In this document: positions 21,313 through 31,056 of the stretch, piece after piece | How positions within the stretch are numbered: the first letter of the stretch is position 1 | Layout of the letters: every line of letters begins with the position of its first letter | Assembly: GCF_040869045.1 (NCBI RefSeq) | Contig: NC_090321.1 | Coordinates: 35,461,426-35,525,425, forward strand | Direction: 5' to 3' | From: Eurosta solidaginis | Taxonomy: Eukaryota; Arthropoda; Insecta; Diptera; Tephritidae | Length of the DNA stretch: 64,000 bases | The notes under the pieces: generated by a model | Databases searched by the model: none | Told to the model about the DNA's origin: nothing | Seen by the model: only the letters and a program-made list of their open reading frames with translations | Position numbers and translations under genes: made by a program

Positions 21313-21818
21313 ATTGAGAAGTTTCCTTGGGCTGTGCACATATTACCGCTGATTTATACCAAATTTTGCCAGCGTAGCCCATAGCCTCCACGAGCTAACA
21401 AGAAAAAAATAAAGCTTTTGAATGGAAGAAGGAGCAAGAAGTAGCTTTCCAAACATTGAAAGAGCGTTCGTGCACTACCCCAATGTTGGCATATCCGATT
21501 CCAGGAGCAACGTTTATTCTAGATACAGACGCGAGCGGATATGCTATAGGAGGCATTTTATCAGAACTGGTCGATGGACAGGAGAAGGTAGTTGCATATT
21601 ACAGCCGTTCGATTGGAAAACCAGAGAGGAACTATTGCGTTACACGGAGAGAGCTGTTGGCATTGGTAGAGTTTATTAAACATTTTCACAACTACCTCTA
21701 CGGCCAGCGATTCCGCGTCAGGGCAGATTACGCAGCGTTGAAGTGGCTTTTGCAGTTCCGTAATCCGGAAGGACAATTGGCACGGTGGATCGAGCGGCTA
21801 CAAAGCTATGACTTTTAG
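21285..21818 (+). pseudogene. G2 RNase H region
   Basis: LHELRSFLG-type text resumes at about 21300 in another frame. From 21456 the frame MKERSCTTPMLAYPIPGATF, ILDTDASGYAIGGILSE and YYSRSIGKPERNYCVTRREL is open, then YLYGQRFRVRADYAALKWLL. The acidic residues of LDTDAS and of the TRRELLA helix fit an RNase H fold. A TAG (after SYDF, followed by IEHREGS) stops the frame at 21818. Confidence 0.8.
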
Positions 21819-22266
21819 ATTGAGCATCGAGAAGGTAGTACCCATGGAAATGCTGATGCAATGTCACGAAGACCATGTAGTTTGGAATGCAAGCACTGTT
21901 CAAAGGCCGATGCTAAAGAAGACATTACAGATGTCCGGCTAATGACTATAACATGTACAGATGAATGGGACAAGGAACAACTAAGGAAGTGTTAGCTAGA
22001 AGATACAGATCTGTCACATGTTATGCAAGGGCTCGAACGAAACGAAAGACCAAATAGAGAGGAGATGTCAGCAGAGAGTCCCATTGCGAAGTCATATTGG
22101 ATACATTGGAACAGTTAAGAGTTGATATCAGGTTTCTTGCATCGAGTATGGGAGAGTGAGGATGGTCAAAGTAAGAAGAAACTGATAGTTGTTCCAAGAA
22201 AAGGATTCCCGACGTTCTCAGTGAACTACATAACGGTCCAGGTTTGCAGCAGATCGAAAGGGCCAG

Positions 22267-22815
22267 ATGAAGCAATATAACTCAGGTGCACCATTTGAAA
22301 GGATCTCCATGGATGTCGCGGGTCCATTTCCTATCAGCAACCGCGGAAACAAATACGTACTGGTGGTTATGGATTATTTCAGTAAATGGCCAGAGGTATA
22401 CCCAATCCCAAACCAAGAAGCGGAAACAGTAGCAGAAGTGTTTATTCACAATTGGGTTGCAAGGTATGGTGTGCCAATAGAGTTGCATTCTGACCAAGGC
22501 AGGAATTTCGAATCAGCTGTGTTCCAGGAAATGTGTAAATCAATTGGCATTCGAAAAACACGGACAACTGCATTGCATCATCAGTCCGATGGTATGGTGG
22601 AACGATTAAATAGAACATTGGAGGAGCACTTAAGGAAAGTAGTGGACAAGTTCCATAAAGAGTGGGATACCCGCATACCATTATTCTTGATGGCTTACCG
22701 ATCAGCAGTGCATGAGACAACGGGCCAAACCCCTGCAAAAGTAATTTTTGGCAATGACCTTCGACTGCCAGTTGATATGAAGTTTGGGATAGATGCCGAT
22801 GCGGAGAGAATGTAA
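22267..22815 (+). pseudogene. G2 integrase catalytic core
   Basis: Catalytic Asp in ISMDVAGPFPI, second Asp in LHSDQGRNF, and Glu in HHQSDGMVERLNRTLEEHLR form the DDE triad of retroviral-type integrases. The upstream HHCC zinc-binding part is mostly deleted: the text runs from SVNYITV directly to the ARMKQYNSG segment, while G3 still has GGHLGITKTLEKIKQRFYWV. A stop at 22813-22815 precedes the integrase tail. Confidence 0.85.
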
Positions 22816-22904
22816 AGAAATCCACTGGTGTTTTGGAAGAAGAGCTGAGAGAAATACACGATCTAATAAGGCAACGAACAAAGATTATGAGTGACAATTA
22901 ATTC

Positions 22905-23480
22905 TGAAGGTTTTCAGGAAGGAGATTTGGTGCTGTTATACAACCCACAACGGAAAAAAGGGTTGTCCCCCAAATTGCAGTGTAACTGGGAAGGCCCATA
23001 AAAAAATGCAAGGCGCGATAACCTCCGAACAGATCTAAGGCCGAGCTTCTCTTCCAATTTGCGTCGTGCCCCTCTTGATTTTCCCTACAAATTGGCCGGA
23101 CGGGACCTACATGTTTTATGCTGACTCCGAACGGCATCTGCAAGGCACTGAGAGCTTTTCATGGCAGAAATACACATTGCTGAGGGGCGACCCCGCTTAG
23201 AAAAATTTTCTTCTAATTGAAAAACCTTATTTCTAAAATTTTGACGTTGCTTTGCCCGGGGTGTGAACCGAGGGCATACGGTGTGGTAGGCGGAGCACGC
23301 TACCATCACACCACGGTGGCCGCCGGGAAGACCCATACAAAATTGTAAAACGGATCAACAATGTAGTTTACCGCATACAAACCATTGGTAAACCACGAAC
23401 CAAAATGAAAGTGGTTCATCTGGAAAGGCTGGCGTTATTTAGATCGGGAATTTTGTCTGATCGGGACGATCAGTCTTAGG
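22905..23480 (+). pseudogene. G2 integrase tail, split by a SINE
   Basis: FQEGDLVLLYNPQRKKG-like codons lead to CNWEGP. The reading then resumes after the SINE with RPYKIVKRINNVVYRIQTIG, KPRTKMKVVHLERLALFRSG and a terminal SDRDDQS-like stretch. This is the GPY/F-type tail. A polypurine-like AGGTGGAGGGCAG lies directly before the 3' LTR. Confidence 0.75.
22988..23337 (-). mobile_element. tRNA-derived SINE, copy 1, inserted in the G2 integrase
   Basis: 23001-23324 is flanked by GGGAAGGCCCATA (22988-23000) and GGGAAGACCCATA (23325-23337), a 13-bp duplication with one mismatch. On the minus strand the head reads GGCGGCCACCGTGGTGTGAT, GGTAGCGTGCTCC (A-box-like) and GGTTCACACCC (B box), so it looks tRNA-derived. 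The 3' end is GCCTTGCATTTTTT. Two other copies lie at 30425-30751 and 48668-48986. Confidence 0.85.
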
Positions 23481-23490
23481 TGGAGGGCAG

Positions 23491-24048
23491 TGTGACGAAT
23501 ATTAGTGGCACTAAGTGATACTCACATCAATAATCTGATACTAAGTAAATAAAGCCACAACAACAATAAAGCAAGCAGTCACTTGTATCTACATAAACGA
23601 ATCAATCGTTATGTCTACACATATGTACGGACACGCAGCGGAGAGAAAACGCACAAGCACATGCATATATCTTATCTGAGATGCTCACAAAAGAAGGCAA
23701 TAATTTGTGCTAGTATCACTCACATATACACACGCATATGAGAAGCTATAAACGTAGTTATAGCTGGTAATTTTATAGCTGATAACTAACTACTACATTC
23801 TAGAATAGAAAAGCCTAGAAATATGCAACGAGGAAACCAGACATTATAAAAGCAGCAACAGTTGAGGCACAATCAATCAGTCTGATTTTAAGCAAGCTAT
23901 CAGTTACGAAGTATAAGTGTTATTTTCAAGTAGTCTAATAAAGCCCATTTTTGCATTATTCAATATTGGAGTTATTTATTCAACAGTTTAGTGACTCGAA
24001 CATTAGTAGAAGGTTGCAAATAAGAGGTATTGCACTAAATTCGTTACA
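23491..24048 (+). repeat. 3' LTR of G2
   Basis: 558 bp, TGTGACGAATATTAG... to ...AAATTCGTTACA. TATAAAAG at 23845-23852 and AATAAA at 23937-23942 are the likely promoter and polyadenylation signal. The ATAT target duplication follows. Confidence 0.9.
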
Positions 24049-24667
24049 ATATGTACATATGTATGGGCGTTAGCGTAATCAACATAAGATAAGTTTTGGT
24101 TAGGGGTTGACTGTGCCTGCTTTTTAGCTGGCTCGTGTCAAATATTTATAAGCATCCATGAATAAATTTTAAGACCTACTACACTAAAATAAAAAATTGT
24201 TTATGTACCCTGGCAGTACCATCCTCTAATTGGGAGCGTTTACGTTCGAAGAATTCACAACACTCCTCTTTGGAATAGATGCGGTGCTTAATTCTCGCCC
24301 TCTCTCCCCTATGCGACAGGACTCACGTGATTTATTAGTCCTCACTTCCTTGCGGGGCTCCCCTTAGCATCCTTTCTAGAACCGAATGCCGAAAACTTAT
24401 CTACAACTACAAAATGGAAAAGGTTGAAGGTTCTGTATCACCAATGTGGCTCACGATGAAAGAATTACACAAGATATATAAATGGAAACATCCCCAACAG
24501 AACGTTCGTGAAGGAGATATATTTAAAGACGACCTATATCACCCCAATGATTTGCATTGTATAGAGATTCTTACATGTACCCTGTGCCAATTAAAGTAAC
24601 TTATCGCTTCCTTAACTTTGCATATCCAAGACTAACTTTGCAATACAACACAACATATCATTTTTTA
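24049..24667 (+). pseudogene. BEL/Pao-like pol C-terminal fragment (block A)
   Basis: 24414-24599 reads YKWKHPQQNVREGDIFKDDL and YHPNDLH, resembling the end of BEL/Pao integrases (NV.EGD.VL.KDD...P..W). Block B lacks this stretch (the join there is GTGCC|TTACATGTACCCTG, about 47912) but retains BEL-like gag. Together the blocks suggest that the ancestral block held a BEL element that was deleted differently in each copy. The assignment rests on short motifs. Confidence 0.4.
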
Positions 24668-25046
24668 TGTTAGGAAGTAAGCGGCCCAACGGAGTGTGAT
24701 GGACCGCTTTAAGTTAGTTGTTCGCTATCCGCCGCACTATATACGTCTCTCATTCTTTTTACATATATACAATAATTATAATTAATAAAGTTTATACTTA
24801 TTTACAATTAAAGCAAGAGTTGTGGCGCGTTTTTATTTCTAAAAGTGAAGTGCCCATATTTTTCCTTAAATATTTTCAAGTGCAATATTATAGGACTTTA
24901 TAAGAAGCTTCAACAACGAAGTTTTTACCATTTATAACGCAAAAGTATCAATAAACACGTTTTGTCCCTATTTTCCAAGCCACACTTCTACTGGTTCACA
25001 TTTTCGCAAAAGAACAACATTAAAATGCTATTTTTATAGGGTGCAG
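24668..25046 (+). repeat. LTR-like and terminal part shared with block B
   Basis: TGTTAGGAAGTAAGCGGCCC begins a segment shared with 48003-48560 (TTAAGTTAGTTGTTCGCTAT, GGCGCGTTTTTATTTCTAAA). The TGTTAG start and its place after the pol tail fit a BEL/Pao 3' LTR. Its last part (to GATAGGGTGCA-like text at 25046) merges with the right inverted end of the Tc1-like element. The exact division is unclear. Confidence 0.4.
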
Positions 25047-25881
25047 ATTTAGGTTTTATTATGAATTCTTCGCTGAGCTGTTCGAACCATATAAGCAAAG
25101 TTGTAAGCAACGTGTACACTGTTTTGCGCAGGCTAAGAATGCCAGCCTTGTTTACGCCGTTAGACACAAGAAAAAAATTAGCTGTGCAATTAATCCGACC
25201 TCATATTACATATTCCGATCTTGTATGTAGTAAGGTGGGCTCTTTCTCGTCTCATAAAATTCTAGTTCTGTTCAATAATGTTACCCGCTACGTCTACGGC
25301 TTAAAGCAATATGACCACATCTCCTTGTGGAAGAATAAACTTCTGGGATGCAGTATCTTAGATTATCTTGCAGCTAGGACCTGTATGTATATTCCTGTAT
25401 AAGCTTATTGAATTCAAAACCCCTAGCTATATTTACGAGAAGCTAAAATTAACAAGATCTAATAGGCATCATAATTTAATTCTCCCTAAATACTCCTACT
25501 TATCTTCTTCGCGGTTGTTCTTTGTTCATGCTGTGAGACTATGGAACTCCATTCCTGAATCTATTAAGGCAATCATAAATCGAGGTAACTATAAGATCGT
25601 TATACAGAATTACTTTGGTACTAATGGGTGAATGTAACTGCGGTGTAGCTCTCTCATATTTCTATTTCTATCTCTGTGTGCTATTCCAAATCCTTACATC
25701 TTTGACGTAAAATGTTATTTTCTCCGTGTTTAATTCCATACATTCTAATATAAACATACGCAATTAGGATAGGATAGGATAGGTTAGGTGGTAGCTGCCC
25801 TGATAAGGATAGCTCACTTGGACAACACGAAGGTCCGTTGTGATACCACATACACCAAAAATAACGGTGACCTAGATCCAG

Positions 25882-28800
25882 CTACTTAGAGAATCGTTGG
25901 GTAGCAACGATAAAGCTCCGAATGATACCGATCTCAACTTTGGATATATCCTCGGGAGATCCAAGTGAGTCGCGACCGAAGTACTTTCGCCTAATTCTGG
26001 CAAAAGCTGGACAATCAAGCATAAAGTGATTTGGTGATTCCACCTCATCATCCTCCATACAGCTGCAGCAGGATGGAGTTTCCAGTATATTGAGACGTAC
26101 CGCATGGATACCCATGGGACAGTGCCCTGTCAAAACCCCAATGACCATTGATAGGTGAGCCTTAGTGAACCCAATTATTTCAGCAGACCTCCTGCCATCC
26201 ACTTTCGGCCAGAAAGATCTTGCTACCCTGCAAGACGTGGTATCCGCCCAACGTTTGCTGAGCTGATTCGAGGCCCAGCTATGGAGGAGCAATCCACAGG
26301 TGGCCAGCGGGATCCCGAAGTCCCTACAGCCATCTTCATCCGGTTCAGTTGTACCGATGCGGGCTAAGAGATCCGCTTGACAGTTACCCGGGATATCACT
26401 ATGGCCCGGGACCCAGATAATCTTAATTGTAAAATAATTCGATGCAATCGCAAGCGAGGTCAGGCACTCCCAGACCACCCTCGATCGCACTGTAGTTGAG
26501 CTCAAGGCCTTGATAGCCGATTGGCTATCAGAGTAGATGTTAAATTCCCTAACCGTGGTAGCACTGGATAGCATTCCATCCACCGCATCCTTAATCGCAG
26601 CAATTTCCGCTTGGAATACACTGCAGTGATCAGCCAACTTAAACTTGCGGCTTAAATTTAGCTCTTGACAAAAGACCCCCCCACCAACCTTTCCATCCAG
26701 CTTTGACCCATCCGTGAACAAGTTAACCGGTCCCATGCCCCAGATAATTCCTCTTCCCCAATCCTCTCTCTCTGGAATAACTGGGGTGAAGGTTGTATAG
26801 GGAGCTGTTATCGGCATACAGTAGTCCGTTCTGTCCGGGATGAAGTCGAAACTGGTAAGAAGGCTAGAGTGTCCGCGGTCAGAAAGTCTATATCCCATAT
26901 CACGAAGCCTGACCAACGACCTTGCCGCGGCCGCCTTTCCCGCAATATCTACTGGGTATATGTTCAGCATGACGTTCAGTGCCAAGGTAGGCGTTGTTCT
27001 GAGAGCGCCACTGATACCGATCAGCGCCGTCCGTTGCACTGACACTAACATTTTGGAGGTGCTCGCCGTGTCCAGTGCTTTCCACCAGACCAGCACCCCA
27101 TATAGCAGAATCGGTTTGACCACCATCTCATAAAGCCAGTGTACTATTCTTGGCGAGAGTCCCCATCTCTTTCCGATAGCTCCTCTGCAGCAGTACAAGG
27201 CAATGGCGGCCTTCCTGGCCCGATCTTCCGCATTGGGTCTCCAGGACAGTTTCTTGTCCAAAACAATCCCCAAATATTTAACCCTATCAGCAAGTACCAA
27301 CGGTACCCCTGCAATCGAGGGAGTTCTGAAATCGGGCACCTTATATCTTCTTGTGAAAAGGACCAATTCCGTTTTTCCCGGGTTGACCGCCAATCCACAT
27401 GATTCAGCCCACCTAGCCACAGTATCCAAGTAGCCCTGAAGAACATCGCGCAGGGCGCCCAGAAATTTGCCTCTGACTAGGATAGCGAGGTCATCTGCAT
27501 AGGCAACCACCCGACAACCATTGGCTTCCAGCTCCACAAGAAGCTCGTTGACTACCACAACCCAGAGGAGAGGAGATAGGACACCCCCCTGTGGCGTGCC
27601 CCTGCACACCTTCCTCTTAATTATGGCCCCTCCCCACTCCGCTGCGACAATTCTGCCGCATAGAAGTTTGCTAATAAATTCAACCAGAGCCGCCTCGACT
27701 CCTAAAGCCACCAGAGCTCTTTCGATTGACCCCGGTAAGACATTGTTAAAAGCTCCCTCGATGTCTAGAAAGGCACCCAGAGCATACTCTTTGTGTTCTA
27801 GGGACCCCTCTATTTGCTTTACAATCGAATGGAGAGCCGTTTCCGTCGATCTGCCCTTGCAGTACGCATGTTGTGAAGCCGACAGTAACCCCCGAGGTAT
27901 CCTTTCCCGTAGGTACAGGTCAATCAACCGCTCAAACGTCTTAAGAAGAAACGACGAGAGACTGATTGGCCTGAAATCCTTAGGTGATACATGAGAGCTT
28001 CTGCCGGCCTTCGGAATGAAAATAACCCTAACCGTGTGCCAAGACTTCGGGATATAGTTAAGCCTGAGGCAGTTAGTATATATGATGGCCAACCAGCGGC
28101 AGGAAATCCCCAAAGACCTTTGAAGCTGCGCAGGAATGATTCCATCCGGGCCCGGAGACTTATAGGGCTTGAACGACCCTATAGCCCAGGTTATCTGACT
28201 TTCCCGTATTGGAATGGCAGGCACTTCTGCATGGCCAACGACCGCCGACCATGCAGGCGAAGATCCCTGCGCAACTGGGACATCGGGAAAATGATTGTCC
28301 AGTAAAAGCCTTAGGGACTCCTCGCTACTCATCGACCAGTCCCCACCATCATCTCTCAGATACCCCAGAGGAGCGGGGTTCCTAGAGAGTATTTTTCTAA
28401 ATCTCGCGGATTCATTGCAGCCTTCTACGTTTTCGCAGAAGCTTCGCCATGCATCTCGCTTGGCTATCCTTATTTCATATTTATAAATCCCCAGACTCAC
28501 CTTATAGAGCTCCCAGTCCGAGGGTAATTTACTCCTCCTGGCTCTGTTGAAGAGCCGCCGACTGGACGCTCTTAGGTCGTCAAGAGAATCCGACCACCAG
28601 GGCGGCTTCCCCTTCCCCCTGTAAGTTTTCAATGGGCAGGACAGCTGAAAGGCGCTATTGCTTGCCGAGGTGAAGTTTTCCACCAGATCGTCTATCTCAG
28701 ATTCGGACAGGCCCGAACTAATGATAGGCACCGCAGGCAGTAGCTCTCCCAGCTTCCTACAATACAAGTCACAGTTAGTACTTTTAGGGTTCCTAAAAGA

Positions 28801-28971
28801 TATTTTACCGGGACGTTCTTCGTTCACTGAGAACTGAATATATCGGTGATCAGAGAAGGAGTGCTCGTTGAGAACCCTCCATCCAGATATCCGACCTTCC
28901 AGTTCTCTACTAACCAGGGTGAGGTCCAGGACCTCCTCCCTTAACGCAGTAATAAAAGTCGGGTCATTCCC
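25882..28971 (-). pseudogene. LOA-like ORF: end of endonuclease, RT, RNase H, C-terminus
   Basis: The frame is open from just after a stop at 28974. It begins with the endonuclease end (LREEVLDLTLVSRELEG and the SDHRYI motif). RT follows: FKPYKSPGPDGIIPAQLQRS, DFRPISLSSFLLKTFERLID, GAFLDIEGAFNNV, KRKVCRGTPQGGVLSPLLW and the catalytic VVAYADDLAIL near 27490-27505. Near 26715-26400 lies RNase H (LFTDGSKLDGKVGGGVF, FQAEIAAIKDAVDG, YSDSQSAIKALSS, IIWVPGHSDIPGNCQADLLA). The C-terminus has CCSCMEDDEVESPNHFMLDC, a CCHC-like block. No internal stop interrupts it. It is called a pseudogene only because of the upstream frameshift. Confidence 0.9.
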
Positions 28972-29636
28972 CTATTACATATACAAAGTCCCTCATCTAC
29001 AATAAAAGTAAATAAAGACTCACCTCTAGTGTTGGTATCCGAGCTTCCCCAAATGCTATGATGGGCATTTGCATCGGCACCGATGATCACGCCAACACCT
29101 CTCCGCCTTGCTTCAGCGGTGATTTCACCCAGTATCGCAGGTGGTGGTCCCACTACGTCCCCGTGGGGCATGTACGCTGAGACCACCCATATTTCATTAC
29201 TTCCTCGCTCGAGGCAGACCGTGGTTACGTCAGCATTGCTGAAATTAGAGAGAATAAAAGCTTTAATCTCTTTTTTAACAAGCACACAGGATCTAGGCCT
29301 ACTTGCCTCCGCATGCACCAAGGTGTTGAATTTTCCAGTCTTTAATCCAGAAATCTTACTGCCGTTACTACTCAGCCACGGCTCCTGGACAAGGACTATA
29401 TCCACTCCGCCTTTTTCAAGGCAGAGCAACAAATTTGCGGAAGCCGCCTTAGAGTGCTGAAGATTGATTTGACGGATTTCCATCAAAAGCGCTCTTCTTC
29501 CGCACCCCATCCTTGGCGGATTCGTATTAGTATTGTCCATTCTAAAAAAGTCCCCCCTCAAGGCCGCTATCCGGAGCCGATTGTGTAGTCGCCCTTTAAC
29601 GATCTCGTGGTTATCTATGCTACGCAGGGAGGCCAC
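28941..29636 (-). pseudogene. LOA-like ORF N-terminal part: apurinic-type endonuclease
   Basis: MEIRQINLQHSKAASANLLL begins the typical LINE endonuclease fold. KGGVDIVLVQEPWL carries the catalytic Glu, and VGVIIGADANAHHSIWGSSD carries the Asp/Asn pair. After CICNRG the frame is lost: one A is missing from the A run at about 28967 on the plus strand, so the frame ends in unrelated residues. The other frame continues the domain. An earlier ATG at 29636 gives about 50 extra residues. Confidence 0.85.
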
Positions 29637-30174
29637 GCGAGGGTTGACGCATTACCTTATGAGTAATGCGTTCAGAGCCAGACCGGACGCGAAGCGGGAA
29701 AATCTTCAACCGCACCTACACCACCAACTTAACGGCGACGGAGCCGGAACGTACCTTGAGGACCGCCACGGTTTTAACGGGACGTGGGCAGGTGCAGCAT
29801 TAGCCTACCAGCCATTTTGGTAGGGTTTCACCCCGACCTACTAAAGTGGCAGAATACCGCACCTACCAGCCCAATGTCATCAAGTCAAAATGTAAAGTGA
29901 AATCAAAGTCCTTAAACAGTCCAGTTCGTCACCGTTGTGTACCGATCTTGACTCTCCCTCCCCTGAGCTCGGCACAATGACTCAAGGGGTGCGGGTTTTA
30001 TCGAGTTGTCCTCTCTAGATCCGCCATTATCAGTAGAAGCAGGGGCACCTCGTGCAGGACGTGATAACTAATCACGCGTGACATTCGTCACTATGGCCGG
30101 TCTAAGACTGATATCAGTCCCTGATCCAGAGCCTGAAACCACTTATGATATCCAAGCCAAGTATCTTAGCCCCC
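29637..30174 (-). other. 5' leader of the LOA-like element
   Basis: The element's 5' end reads GGGGGCTAAGATACTTGGC directly against the target duplication. About 540 nt precede the first ATG of the coding region, with no gag-like frame or zinc knuckle. Some LOA-group elements are single-ORF (known of the group), so this may be a true full-length 5' end. 5' truncation cannot be excluded. Confidence 0.5.
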
Positions 30175-30424
30175 AACATACGCAATTAGTTATATATAAA
30201 TATTTTTAAGTTATTATTTTTTGTAATTCTTGTATTTACCTATAAGTTGGTGTACTATAAAAGACTATGTCTTAACGATACAGCCATTCTTTATTATATA
30301 AATAAAATAAATATTCCAAGAGAGATATTGAAGTGCTGCTTATTTAATTTATTTAGTATTTCGCTCTAAGGTGTTCCTATTATTTTTTCCATCATTGTAT
30401 ATAAATAAACAGTTAAATAAATAA

Positions 30425-30751
30425 ATGCAAGGCGCGATAAGCTCCGAAGAGATTTAAGGCCTAGCTTCTCTTTCGATTTGCGTAGTGCTTTTAATTTTTC
30501 CTAAAAATTGGCGGGACTGGGCCTACATGCTTTATGCCGACTCTGAGCGGCATCTGCAAGGCAGATGCATTTTCACTGAGAAGATTTTCATTGCAGAAAT
30601 ACACCCGGAGTGTTTGAGGAATCACTTCCGAGGGATGACTCCCTTAGAAAAACATGTTTCTAAATTTTTGATGTTACTTTGCCCGGGAGTTGAACCCAGG
30701 ACCCTCGGTGTGATAGACGGAGCACCCTACCACCACACCACGGCGGCCGCC
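30425..30751 (-). mobile_element. tRNA-derived SINE, copy 2 (block A)
   Basis: The minus strand reads GGCGGCCGCCGTGGTGTGGT, GGTAGGGTGCTCC (A-box-like) and GGTTCAACTCCC (B box). The body ends GCGCCTTGCATTTATTTATTT, so the tail is ATTT repeats. It lies between the Tc1-like right end and the protease-homologue gene. It is shared with block B (48668-48986), so it predates the duplication. Confidence 0.8.
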
Positions 30752-30982
30752 AATTACCAAATATGTCATATTTCTATATTCCTACTACAGGCTGGGCAGA
30801 CTCACAAACATCAGAGTGCCGATATATTGCTGTGTTAATGTTTTTGTTTTTGTATTCAATAATCGAATGTAACTAAATTAAAATTTTTTCTTGTCACACT
30901 TATGCTGCTACAATCACAAAAATTTAGTAGGCTGTCTTTTTTCCAATTCAAAACTCATTTTTATTTACACAACAAAATTTTG

Positions 30983-30990
30983 TATAAATA
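30983..30990 (+). promoter_or_regulatory. TATA box of the block A protease-homologue gene
   Basis: TATAAATA lies 67 bases before the next codon start (31057), a normal distance for a short fly 5' UTR. A plausible initiator (TTCAACTG, TTCACTTT) follows at about 31003-31019. In block B the aligned site is TATGAATA. Confidence 0.65.
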
Positions 30991-31056
30991 GCACCCACAA
31001 AATTCAACTGCCTTCACTTTAAACTTAAAAATCGACGGAATATCTTATACTAAAAA

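Larger units (their letters stand above)
17334..24048 (+). mobile_element. Gypsy-type LTR element G2, near-complete but broken
   Basis: TGTAACGAATATTAGC begins the 5' LTR at 17334, and CTAAATTCGTTACA ends the 3' LTR at 24048. ATAT flanks both (17330-17333 and 24049-24052). In order it carries gag, CCHC knuckle, protease, RT, RNase H, integrase core and integrase tail. The 5' LTR holds a 606-bp insert and the integrase tail holds a SINE. A deletion at about 18432 removes the end of the 5' LTR, the primer-binding site and the gag start. At least five further frame breaks or stops make it non-functional. Confidence 0.9.
25753..30189 (-). mobile_element. LOA-like LINE with perfect 15-bp target duplication
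   Basis: AACATACGCAATTAG occurs at 25753-25767 and 30175-30189. The element, 25768-30174 (4407 bp), lies between them on the minus strand. Its 3' end has a pentanucleotide tail (TATCC repeats) instead of poly(A). It encodes endonuclease, RT, RNase H and a Cys-rich C-terminus in one reading frame, broken only by a one-base loss at about 28967. No separate ORF1 is seen. The perfect duplication and single break mark it as one of the youngest insertions in the window. Confidence 0.9.
25047..30310 (+). mobile_element. CR1-like LINE 3' fragment (with nested LOA-like element)
   Basis: 25061-25631 encodes the RT C-terminal part of a CR1/L2-type element: LSCSNHISKVVSNVYTVLRR, FTPLDTRKKLAVQLIRPHIT, then after a frame change near 25380 FLYKLIEFKTPSYIYEKLKL and FFVHAVRLWNSIPESIKAI. 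The 3' end continues at 30190-30310 and stops with an AATAAAATAAAT tail. Block B shows the uninterrupted text (TATAGGGTGCACTATTCCAAGAG, about 48550), so this insertion is younger than the duplication. Confidence 0.7.
16437..30397. mobile_element. Tc1-like element with long inverted ends, block A copy (host of many insertions)
   Basis: The left end reads TA|CAGTGACGGAAAAAAGAATAGG from 16437. The right end, reverse-complemented, reads TA|CAATGATGGAAAAAATAATAGG ending at 30397. The imperfect inverted similarity extends for more than 120 bp and includes GAATAGTGCACCCTATAAAA. TA dinucleotides flank both ends, as in Tc1/mariner insertions. The same pair of ends lies 3250 bp apart in block B (45396-48645). 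No transposase is recognisable. The interior holds BEL/Pao relics, Gypsy G2, a CR1-like fragment and a LOA-like LINE. Confidence 0.6.

Noticed and set aside
24414..24599. A free-standing 61-residue gene
   Set aside because: The residues resemble the end of BEL/Pao integrases and lie in retroelement debris. Treated as a pol fragment instead.
26155..29823. Plus-strand frames of 60-157 codons across the LOA-like element
   Set aside because: They are shadows of the minus-strand RT/RNase H/endonuclease frame, whose motifs are unambiguous.
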